Notes under the pieces: generated by a model
What the model saw: the letters and a program-made list of their open reading frames with translations, nothing else
What the model was told of the DNA's origin: nothing
The model's database searches: none
Made by a program: the position numbers and the translations under genes
Shown here: positions 17,911 to 25,600 of the stretch, piece by piece
Position numbering within the stretch: position 1 is the first letter of the stretch
How the letters are laid out: the number at the start of each line of letters is the position of its first letter
From: Anaerolineales bacterium
Lineage (GTDB): Bacteria > Chloroflexota > Anaerolineae > 4572-78 > J111
NCBI GenBank assembly: GCA_015075405.1
Contig: JABTUK010000001.1
Location: 620,001-684,000 of the forward strand
Direction of reading: 5' to 3'
DNA length: 64,000 bases

Positions 17911-18801
17911 CTAACGCGCCCGCTGAACCACCAGGCCGGCCGGTCGCCATTGCAGGAAAGCAATAATCATCACAAAAACCAGGGCTTTGGCGATGGTGGC
18001 CGTGGTGCTAAATTCGATGACGGTGTTGAATAGGCCAATCATCAACGCGGCCATGATGGTGCCCAGCAGACTGCCCGTCCCCCCCAAAACGACCACCATA
18101 AAGGCATCAACGATGTAATTGGCGCCCAGGGTGGGGCCAATCGGGCCGATGAGGGTTAAAACACAGCCGGCGATGCCGGCCAGGCCGGCCCCCAAGCCGA
18201 AGGTCAGAGCGTCTACCCGGCGCGAGGCCACCCCCAAACTGGAAGCCATCTCCCGATTTTGCATCACCGCCCGCAGCCGGCGGCCGCTGCTAGTGCGGTT
18301 GAGGTACATGTAGATGGCCGCAATCAACAGAATAACCAGGGCGATAATAAATAAGCGTTTGTAAGGCAAAATCAGCCCCAGTTTCAGGCCGCCGCTCAAC
18401 CAGGCCGGACTAACCACCTGGACATTGGGCGCGCCAAAAATGCTGCGGGCCGCCTGTTGCAGCACCAGCCCCATCCCAAAGGTGGCCAGCAGGGTGTCCA
18501 GTGGACGGCCATACAGAAAACGAATCAAGGTGACTTCGAGCAGGATGCCCAACAGGCCGGTTACCAGAAAGGCCGCCCCAATGGACAGCACAAACCAGAG
18601 ACCCAGTTCTACCCCGCCCAGCATGTCGGCAAAGGTGTTTTGAAAAACGTAAGTCACATACGCGCCGACCATGATAAACTCGCCGTGAGCCATGTTGATG
18701 ACTTTCATTAGCCCAAAGGCAAAGGCCAGGCCCAGCGAAATCATGAGCAAAATAGAACCGAGACTTAACCCATTGAAAACTTGCAGTAACCAGCCAATCA
18801 T
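17911..18801 (-). CDS. urtB: Urea ABC transporter permease UrtB
   Basis: LivH-like membrane permease (296 aa): [38 protein letters not shown] is cut here only in parts as evidence of the family N-terminus; VNMAHGEF-type motif is present as INMAHGEF, plus [11 protein letters not shown] and [13 protein letters not shown] further on. The length is at the short end for UrtB. First permease after urtA. Confidence 0.94.
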   Translation of the reverse strand: MIGWLLQVFNGLSLGSILLMISLGLAFAFGLMKVINMAHGEFIMVGAYVTYVFQNTFADMLGGVELGLWFVLSIGAAFLVTGLLGILLEVTLIRFLYGRPLDTLLATFGMGLVLQQAARSIFGAPNVQVVSPAWLSGGLKLGLILPYKRLFIIALVILLIAAIYMYLNRTSSGRRLRAVMQNREMASSLGVASRRVDALTFGLGAGLAGIAGCVLTLIGPIGPTLGANYIVDAFMVVVLGGTGSLLGTIMAALMIGLFNTVIEFSTTATIAKALVFVMIIAFLQWRPAGLVVQRAR

Positions 18802-18827
18802 ACACTCCTCCTGAGAAAATAGCTTTC

Positions 18828-18961
18828 ATGTCACTGCGAGCCGCAGGCGAAGCAGTCTCCTACCCAGAGTGGGGATTGCTTCGGCCTTACGGCCTCGCAA
18901 TGACATTTTTCATCGGCTCCTTTGCTGTTACGGAGTCCAAAAGCTAAGCTTTTGGACTCCG
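18828..18961. repeat. Two palindromes in the urtA-urtB gap
   Basis: 18828-18840 (ATGTCACTGCGAG) pairs with 18894-18906 (CTCGCAATGACAT), enclosing GGCGAAGCAGTCTCC/GGGGATTGCTTCGGCC. Directly after it, 18931-18961 is a 31-nt perfect palindrome of the GGAGTCCAAAAGC type, related to 2490-2536 and 37582-37630. A hairpin behind urtA may lower expression of the permease genes relative to the binding protein, a common arrangement. Confidence 0.85.
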
Positions 18962-18970
18962 TGTTTTCAT

Positions 18971-20452
18971 TTACTGCGAAGACATAGCGGCGGCCAAATC
19001 GGCAGCCCAGGGATAACTGGTGAGGAAGGGGTCGGGCTTGATGGGGCCTTCGCTCTCCCAGACCGTTTCAATCAAGCCATCGTCCAGGATTTTGCCGATG
19101 CGGACAGTCTTGTAGGTGTGCTGGCTTTCGCCATCAATCTTGACCAGCCCTTCGGGAGCCAGATACTCGATGTCACCGCCATCCGCCGCCGCCTGAACCG
19201 CCGCTACCTCGGTCGAACCAGCTTTCTCGACCAGGGCTTTCCAGAGGTAGACGCCGAAGTAACCGGCTTCAATCGGGTCAGCCGTCACCCGGTCTTCGCC
19301 ATAGGCGGCTTTGTAAGCTGCCACAAAGGTCTCGTTTTCAGGCGACTCGACGGTCTGGTAGTAGTTCCAGGCGGTCAGATGCCCGGCGATGTTCTCCGGC
19401 CCGATGCCGCGCACTTCTTCCTCAGCCACACTGACCGACATCACCGGCAGGTCTTCCGCGGTGAAACCGGCATCCTTGAACTGTTTGAAGAAGGCCACAT
19501 TGCTATCGCCGTTGAGGGTGTTGAAGATGGCATCAGGTTGAGCGGCCTGGATTTTGCTGATGATGGTGCTGAACTCGGTATCACCCAACGGGAGGTACTC
19601 TTCCCCAGCCAGGGTGGCCCCGGCATCGGCCAACTGCAACTTGATGATGGTGTTGGCCGTGCGTGGGAAGACATAGTCAGAACCGAGCAGGTAGATATTC
19701 TTGTAGCCCTGGTCGAGCAGGTATTGCACCCCAGGGATGATCTGTTGGGTCGGTTCCGCCCCGGTGTAGAAGATGTTGGGCGAGGACTCTAGCCCTTCGT
19801 ACTGGACCGGGTAGAACAACAAGCCGTTGTTCTGCTCGACCACCGGCAGGACGGCTTTGCGGCTGGCGCTGGTCCAGCAGCCAAAGATGACCGCCACCTG
19901 GTCTTCCTGCAACAGCTTGGCTGTCTTCTCGGCAAAGGTCGGCCAATCGCTGGCTCCGTCTTCCAGCACCACTTCCAGTTGGCGGCCCAGCACCCCACCA
20001 GCAGCGTTGATTTCCTCAATCGCCATCATCGTCGCATCCTTGACCGAGACCTCGCTGATAGCCATCGTCCCACTCAGCGAGTGCAGGATGCCCACCTTGA
20101 TTGGCCCTTCCTCACTCGTCGCAGCTTCGGCTTCTGCTGTTGCTTCGGCGGTCGCTTCACTTGTGGCCTCGACTGTGGCTTCTACAGTTGCTTCGGCAGT
20201 GGCCTCCGTAGCGGCTGCCTCCGCTTCTACTTCTTCCACCGCTTCCTCGGTGGCCGCGGCAGCCGGTTCTTCGGTGGCGGCGGGCGCTTCCGCTTCTACT
20301 TCGGCCACGGCTTCCTCGCTGGCGACAGCGGCAGGCGCTTCCGCCTCAGACTCAGCCGGTTCTAAGGTGGCAGCCTCGCTGGTGCAAGCGACCAGCATCA
20401 CCAGCAAAATCAACAAGACAAATAGTTTGTAGGCAACAACTTTCTTTTTCAT
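18971..20452 (-). CDS. urtA: Urea ABC transporter substrate-binding lipoprotein UrtA
   Basis: Urea-binding protein (493 aa) anchored by lipidation at Cys23 (VMLVAC). Residues 24-115 are an exceptionally long Ala/Glu/Thr/Val linker with [11 protein letters not shown]-like repeats. The binding domain ([19 protein letters not shown] onward) shows UrtA-type features such as [17 protein letters not shown] and [12 protein letters not shown], which separate it from amino-acid binding LivK. The gene is first in the transporter operon, behind a long leader (20530-20735) with two terminators and a strong promoter upstream. Confidence 0.95.
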   Translation of the reverse strand: MKKKVVAYKLFVLLILLVMLVACTSEAATLEPAESEAEAPAAVASEEAVAEVEAEAPAATEEPAAAATEEAVEEVEAEAAATEATAEATVEATVEATSEATAEATAEAEAATSEEGPIKVGILHSLSGTMAISEVSVKDATMMAIEEINAAGGVLGRQLEVVLEDGASDWPTFAEKTAKLLQEDQVAVIFGCWTSASRKAVLPVVEQNNGLLFYPVQYEGLESSPNIFYTGAEPTQQIIPGVQYLLDQGYKNIYLLGSDYVFPRTANTIIKLQLADAGATLAGEEYLPLGDTEFSTIISKIQAAQPDAIFNTLNGDSNVAFFKQFKDAGFTAEDLPVMSVSVAEEEVRGIGPENIAGHLTAWNYYQTVESPENETFVAAYKAAYGEDRVTADPIEAGYFGVYLWKALVEKAGSTEVAAVQAAADGGDIEYLAPEGLVKIDGESQHTYKTVRIGKILDDGLIETVWESEGPIKPDPFLTSYPWAADLAAAMSSQ

Positions 20453-20529
20453 TTTCTCCTCGCTTAAGGTTGAAAGTTGACCTGCCTATTCAGCCCCTCG
20501 CCCGCAGAATTGATTCCGGGGGCTGGAGC

Positions 20530-20735
20530 ATGGTATAATAAAATAGACAGGACTTAGACGAGTCACCTCAAGTCTTAGCGGGCTGAGGTTCGTCTCAACG
20601 TTTTGTCGGCGGAAGGGGATGCCGTTTGCCCTCCAGCTATGCGGCATCTCCTTCTATTCTTTACTAACGATTTGTAAAGCAGGCTTTGTTTGATTTAGGG
20701 TGGAATCAGCAGCGGTAGCATCTGTTTCTCCTCCT
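20530..20735 (-). ncRNA. Candidate structured leader RNA of urtA, shared with narK
   Basis: On the minus strand, 5' to 3': AGGAGG (20735-20730), a TGATTC word (20708-20703), hairpin P0 (CTTTAC/GTAAAG, 20679-20659), hairpin P1 (20651-20615), a 7-nt spacer, the word GACAAAACGTTGAGA (20607-20593), hairpin P2 (TGAGGT/ACCTCA with AGACGA/TCGTCT below it) and TACCAT (20535-20530). All elements occur in the same order before narK at 53802-53987. P1 is 37 nt in both, with 26 identities and a 17-nt loop of consensus UArCUkGvvGGyrAr from its third base. I match it to no riboswitch I know. A ligand or protein sensing nitrogen status is a guess from the two gene contexts. Confidence 0.6.
20695..20721 (-). 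CDS. Possible 8-residue leader peptide in the urtA leader
   Basis: ATG at 20721 opens MLPLLIPP and stops at 20695. AGGAGG lies 8 bp before the ATG, an ideal ribosome-site spacing. Three of eight residues are proline and three leucine, so ribosome pausing could couple to the downstream hairpins. The narK leader has AGGAGG in the same place but no start codon behind it, which weakens the case. Confidence 0.3.
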   Translation of the reverse strand: MLPLLIPP

Positions 20736-20755
20736 GAGGACACTTAAAGTGAGCC

Positions 20756-20791
20756 AAAATAAAAAACTCCCAAGCAGGTACGCTTTGGGAG
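20756..20791 (-). terminator. Intrinsic terminator T2 in the urtA leader
   Basis: Minus strand: CTCCCAA...TTGGGAG stem (20791-20767) followed by TTTTTTATTTT (20766-20756). It lies between the promoter at 20927-20955 and urtA, so urtA transcription must pass it. Confidence 0.8.
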
Positions 20792-20833
20792 CTTCTCGGC
20801 TCATTGACTATAAAATTTATTGGTCTCAGGTAA

Positions 20834-20892
20834 ATAAAAAATCCCACCCCGCTGTTGCCACAATCCTGTTATTGAAGCAACTCGGCAGTGAG
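20834..20892 (-). terminator. Intrinsic terminator T1 in the urtA leader
   Basis: Minus strand: imperfect stem CTCACTGCCGAGTTGC (20892-20877) with GCAACAGCGGGGTGGG (20858-20843), then ATTTTTTATTT. The hairpin begins about 28 nt after the likely transcription start. Confidence 0.7.
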
Positions 20893-20926
20893 ATTTGCAA
20901 ATTTACTTGAGCAGCCAATTGGCAAG

Positions 20927-20955
20927 ACTATAACATGTATTGGATGCTTTGTCAA
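20927..20955 (-). promoter_or_regulatory. Sigma-70-type promoter of the urt-ure operon
   Basis: Minus strand: consensus -35 TTGACA (20955-20950), 17-bp spacer, -10 TATAGT (20932-20927). The transcript would run through T1, T2 and the structured leader, about 470 nt before the urtA ATG. Confidence 0.8.
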
Positions 20956-20960
20956 GTGCA

Positions 20961-21073
20961 AAAATTTCCGCCCCGTTGGCTTTGGCTGGTGTCCAAACTC
21001 AGTTTGGACACCCAATTGCGTTGCGAAACTCAGTTTCGCAACGAGGCGTCAAAATTTCCGCCCCGTTGGCTTT
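20961..21073. repeat. 64-bp double palindrome bracketed by 23-bp direct repeats
   Basis: An exact 23-bp direct repeat (AAAATTTCCGCCCC...) is at 20961-20983 and 21051-21073, the second copy reaching into the ureD stop codon. Between and overlapping them, 20982-21045 carries two palindromes, TGTCCAAACTCAGTTTGGACA and GTTGCGAAACTCAGTTTCGC plus AAC. The 64-bp unit recurs in reverse orientation at 46726-46789 with one difference. Confidence 0.9.
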
Positions 21074-21929
21074 AATACAGCTTGCGCGGCGGAATAATTG
21101 CTTCTCCGTAAAGTTTTTCTTTCGCCAGCCGCCAAAATTCTAGCAATTGCGCTGACACCTCCTGACCGGCGCAGCTCAAGGCGCGGACCACCAGGCCATC
21201 GCTCACCAGTGCATTGACCGCCCACATCGCTTCGGGAGAGGTAAAGGTTTGAGCCAATTCGCGCAGGGTGGCCTCCAACTCCAGCCATGTTTTTTCAGGC
21301 AGACCCACCCGGCAAATGTAAAAGGTAGCCCCATAGCGATAGGGGCCAAATCGAGCTATTGAAGCCGGAGGTTGCCGGCGCGGCTCTATTTTCAGTCGCT
21401 CTAAAGCAATCGGGCGCTGCCTGGCCCTGAGGTCAACCGCCAACTCCAGCCGGTCATAGGCAAATAGTTCCTCCCGCGCCTCCCGCCCCGGCGCGACAAC
21501 TTCCCACCAGAAGAGGCCGGCCCCATCGGCCAGGTCAATTTGAGTCACCTGGCGGTACTGAGCCTGGGCAAAGGGAATGAGCGGGTCGGGCAGATATTCC
21601 AACAATCCCCCGGCCTCCACCGTAAAGCGATTGGATTGCAAAGCCACCGGCCCGCCCGGTCGATGCCGATAAATGCGGGTTGCCCCCGGTGTCGTCACTT
21701 GGGCGCGGGCCTGCGGGCCAACAGTAACGGCCACTTCCAGATGGTCGCCGCCCAGCACTCCGCCCGAAACATTGTGCAGGTGGGCCAGCGCCGCTCTATC
21801 TGCTACTTCAAAGGCCCGCACCACCCGCAAGGGAGGGGTTTGGCTGACAATATGCAGGTCGGTTTTGTTGGCCTCAGCCGAGTAATTGAATTGTAAGTTT
21901 AAGCAGCTATTGACGCGATAAACAGTCAT
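21072..21929 (-). CDS. ureD: Urease accessory protein UreD (UreH)
   Basis: Scaffold protein (285 aa) of the nickel-insertion complex. Family cues: NVSGGVLGGDHLEVAVTV, TTPGATRIYR, GGLLEYLPDPLIPFAQAQYRQ, and LFWWEVVAPGREAREE. The gene directly follows ureF on the minus strand. The stop codon is fused to the direct repeat of a palindromic element, and the promoter of urtA lies just beyond, so ureF-ureD seem to be a separate transcription unit from urt-ure. Confidence 0.93.
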   Translation of the reverse strand: MTVYRVNSCLNLQFNYSAEANKTDLHIVSQTPPLRVVRAFEVADRAALAHLHNVSGGVLGGDHLEVAVTVGPQARAQVTTPGATRIYRHRPGGPVALQSNRFTVEAGGLLEYLPDPLIPFAQAQYRQVTQIDLADGAGLFWWEVVAPGREAREELFAYDRLELAVDLRARQRPIALERLKIEPRRQPPASIARFGPYRYGATFYICRVGLPEKTWLELEATLRELAQTFTSPEAMWAVNALVSDGLVVRALSCAGQEVSAQLLEFWRLAKEKLYGEAIIPPRKLY

Positions 21930-21942
21930 TTAGGTAAATTTT

Positions 21943-22644
21943 TTAACTAATAAACAACCGGGTCGGTAAATCTGGATGGCGCATCCCGGCCAAGTCGAGC
22001 AGCGGAGTGCAGGTGTAGGCGGCTGGGCCTTCCAGGTCGGCATCCTGGCCCTCAGCCGCAGCAGCTAAAATAGTCGGCTTGATCTGCCAGAGTAATTGCA
22101 CCGCCTGTTTCTGGCCCAGGGGCAGCAATCGTTGGCAGACCGAAATCAACGCAGCCACACTTTGCTGCAAATAGGCCAGTACCGTCAGTTCCTCGTCCAC
22201 CGCCAAAACACCCCCGACCAGGCCAAATGCGGGAGCATGATGTGGCTCAATGCCGGCGGCTGCCTGTAAAGCTAAGGCCAAGCGAGGATAAGGCTCCAGC
22301 GAATAGACCAACTGTAATAATCGTTTACCCAGCATGGCGCTGGCAACCCGGCTTTCCCGCGCCAGTTTGAGCGCACTCATGCGGCTGTTCAGGGCCAGCC
22401 AGCCGGCCTCAAAGGTGGTCTCCGGCTGAACCTGGCTGAGCCGATGAGCGACCCGGCAAAACAAGCTTTCCGACCGGCCCACCTCCATAATGTAATCGGC
22501 AAAAAAGGAGGGAAGCTGCGCCGCCGTCAATTGGCCGTCGGCCACCAGCGTCTCCAGGCCGAAAGAGTGGGCGGTTGCGCCAATGGGCAGGGCCGTATCG
22601 GCCAATTGCAAAAGGTATAACTGCTTCAGGTAATCTTGCTGCAT
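21943..22644 (-). CDS. ureF: Urease accessory protein UreF
   Basis: Accessory protein (about 233 aa from MQQDYLKQL at 22644; a start four codons earlier is possible). Hallmarks are LLQLADTALPIGATAHSFGLET near the N-terminus in shortened form and GGVLAVDEEL later. UreF with UreD and UreG loads nickel into apo-urease. The start sits 15 bp after the stop of the giant propeller gene on the same strand, so the two may be cotranscribed. Confidence 0.92.
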   Translation of the reverse strand: MQQDYLKQLYLLQLADTALPIGATAHSFGLETLVADGQLTAAQLPSFFADYIMEVGRSESLFCRVAHRLSQVQPETTFEAGWLALNSRMSALKLARESRVASAMLGKRLLQLVYSLEPYPRLALALQAAAGIEPHHAPAFGLVGGVLAVDEELTVLAYLQQSVAALISVCQRLLPLGQKQAVQLLWQIKPTILAAAAEGQDADLEGPAAYTCTPLLDLAGMRHPDLPTRLFIS

Positions 22645-22659
22645 CGGAAAGGGCAATCC

Positions 22660-25600
22660 TCACGGCCCGGCTGCGGCGCTGCGCCACGATTGGCCCTGGT
22701 CGTCCGAGACAAACACCCCGCCTTTGGTCAAGGCCGCATATAACCGCCCCTGGTTGAAAGCCAGGGCGCGGACACCCTGCGGCGTGCCCAAATCTGGGTC
22801 GAGCGGCAGGCCGGTGCTGGCTGCGCTCCAGGTCTGGCCGCCATCGCCACTGCGATAGACGCCGATATCGGTGCCCAGGAAGAGGCTGTTGTTGGGGCCA
22901 AAGGCGAGGGCGCTGCTCCAGGTGCGGTCCCCGCCGATATTGGCGCTTAAATCCAGCCAGCTTTGCCCGCCATCATCCGACACGTACAGCCCGCCGTAGA
23001 GCGCACCCAAATAAAGCCAGCCTTCTGGGGAAACGGCCAGCGTTTGGGCGACGGCGTTGCTTTTGTCGTTGGGCACCAGCGCCCAGCTCTGGCCGCTGTC
23101 GGTGGAGCGGAGCAGCCCGCCGTATTGCAGCCAGGCATAGGCGGTTTTATCGCTGGCAAAGTTGGGCGAAAAGGCAATCGCCCCAATATCCGAGGCCCCC
23201 TCTACGGTTGCGCCATCATAAACCACCTGCCAGGTTTGCCCCCCATCCGCCGAGCGCAGCATCTGTTTGCTGGCATAATTTCCCCCGGCCAGCACAATCC
23301 CATCGGGGGCAAAATTGGGCGAAACGGCCAGCGCCATGACCTCAAAGCCGGCGGGCAGGTTGGCCAGGTAGGTCCAGCTTTGCCCGCCGTCGGTACTCCT
23401 TTCAATAATCGTCCCGGTAGCAGCAAAGAGCGTCCCGTTATTGGCAACAGCTAACTGGGCTACCCTGGTTTCGTCGGCGCGGGCGGGAAAGTTAGTATCC
23501 TGCCAGGTGCGCCCGCCGTCTGTAGATTTGAGGACCCCGGCGGTGCTGTTGGCGACAAAAAGCGCGCCATCAGGCGCGACGGCCAGGGTTTGCAGGTCAA
23601 GCTGGCTCAGGTCGAGGGTGGGGCGGCCCCAGGTTAACGATTGAGGCGCAACCACAAAAGGCTGCTGGCCGGTCTTATCGGTCAGGTATAACTCACCGCC
23701 GGGAAGAATGGTGGCCGCGGCCAGCTCAAAGCTGGCCGGCAGCCCGCCTGACAGCGACTGCCAGGTGCGCCCGGCGTCAACCGAGCGCTGCAATTTGAGC
23801 GGCTGGTCAAACTCCTGAGACAGCACGATGTAAACGGTCTGGTCGGCGGCAAAGGTGGGTGAAAAGAACAGGTCACGGACGCCTTGATTGGGTTCCAGCC
23901 CGGCGGCGGCCGGCTGCCAGCTTTGGCCGCCATCGGTGCTGCGCCAGCGGCCATCGCTCAAAACCAGTTGGTCGCGGGCAAAGTTGGGCGAAAAAGCTAT
24001 TTGACCGGGCGGCAGGCCGGTATCGGCCCAGGTGTTGCCGCCGTCGGTGGAGCGGAGCAGGGTGCGGCCGCTGATGAGCGCCAGCTTGTCTTGAACAAAG
24101 GTAGGCGACACGGCCAGGTCAGAGAGTTGGGCTTCGGTGGGGTCAGTGGTATAGCCGCCGGCCAGGGCCAGCCAGGTATCCCCGCCATCGCTGGAGCGGA
24201 AGAGGCCGCGATAGGGTGTGGTCAGGAAAATGGTCTCATCCTGGGCAAAGGTGGGCGAGAAAGCAATCTGGCTGATTTCCAGGTCGGTCAGGCCGCGGGT
24301 GGAGGGCTGCCAGGTTTCGCCGCCGTCGGTGGAGCGGAAAAGACCTCCATTGCGGCCCTGGGCCGACAGGCCGGCCAGCAGGGTTCGGTCGCTTTGGTAG
24401 TTGGGCGAGATGGCCAAGGCGTTGATGGAACGATTGGGCAGGCCCCGGCCCAATAACGTCCAGCTTTGGCCCTCGGCCCGATACAGCCGGCCATTGTCCA
24501 GGCGGAAATAGTCGCCGGCGGGCGTAGAGAAGAGCTGGAAGGATGAAGGCGGAGGGCTGAAGGATGAAGGCGGAGGGGCTTCAAGCTGGCCGCCACTGGT
24601 GGCGACAATCAGCAGGTTGGCGTTGGCGTCGGCCAGGTAGAGACGCTGCGCTTGCGGGTCAAAGGTGAGAGGGGTGAACTGGCCGGGCAGGGCGATTTCG
24701 GTCAGCAGAGCCAGGTCGCCATCAAAAACTTGCAAAGCCTGGCCGTTGACTGAGTAAAGACGGTCGGCGGGCGGGTCATAGGTCAACAGGCCATTGGCCG
24801 CGGCCAATTCCAGGGTGGAGGTGAGGATTTGTCCTTGAAGTTCAAAACGCTCGATGAAGGAGCGGTCGAGCCGGCCGCGTGAGGTAAAGACCCGCTGCCG
24901 TTCCGGGTCGAGGGCAAAGCGACCGTAGTAGCTGATTTGGCCGGCCTGGTAAACCGGCTGCGGTGGGCCGGACACCTCGAAAGCGGAGAAGGTGTTGCCG
25001 CTGTTGGAACCGGCCACGCCATTGAAAATGAGGGCATAGAGCAGTTGATTCTGCGGGTCGAGCGTTGTTTCGGTGACGCACGGGGCCATCATAGGGTCTT
25101 GTGGGGGGAAGAGGGTGGCCGTGCCGGTCAACGTTTCGGCGCTGAGGATGAGGGTGTTGCACTGCTCGGTGCGGCACTGGCAGGGCGGGGTCAGGTAGAG
25201 CCGGTCGCTGCTGGGGTCGGGGGTAAGCTGGCCGGGGGTATCGAGGGTGGCGGCCAGAGTGAAGGCAGCCGTATCAATCACCTGGGTCGGGCTGCCGCTG
25301 AGATAGAGGCGCTGGCGGGTGGGGTCGAGGGACAGGGAGGTTGAAGGTTGAACGTTGAAGGTTGAACGTTGAAGGTTGAGTTCGGGTGCAAGATCGAGGC
25401 GGGCGATTTCGCTGTAATCGGTTAGGCTGAGGGCTTGCAGGGTGCGCTCGTTGTTCAAAACGTACAAACGGCCTGTCTCCGGGTCGGCGGCGGCAGCTTG
25501 GATGAGCAGGGCGGTGAAGATGGTTTCAGCCGCGTCGCTGGCCGGGTCAACAGCCAATACATAGCTGTTGGTATCGGCGTAGGCGGCATAAAGCCGGCCG

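Noticed and set aside
20500-20646. Open frame MPHSWRANG... on the minus strand within the urtA leader
   Set aside because: The ATG lies inside the P1 stem with the GGAG touching it, leaving no ribosome spacing, and the frame is not kept in the narK copy of the leader.
20615-20651. Cyclic-di-GMP (GEMM) riboswitch, because of GGAGGGCAAAC in the urtA P1 loop
   Set aside because: The second conserved GEMM block (GGGACGCAAAGCC type) is absent and the narK copy lacks the GGGCAAA string.
20530-20735. ANTAR-protein target (tandem hexaloop hairpins with A1 and G4), known from nitrate-regulated leaders
   Set aside because: None of the visible loops (P0, P1, P2, T1, T2) reads as a six-base loop with A at 1 and G at 4, so I cannot claim it; another fold could change this.
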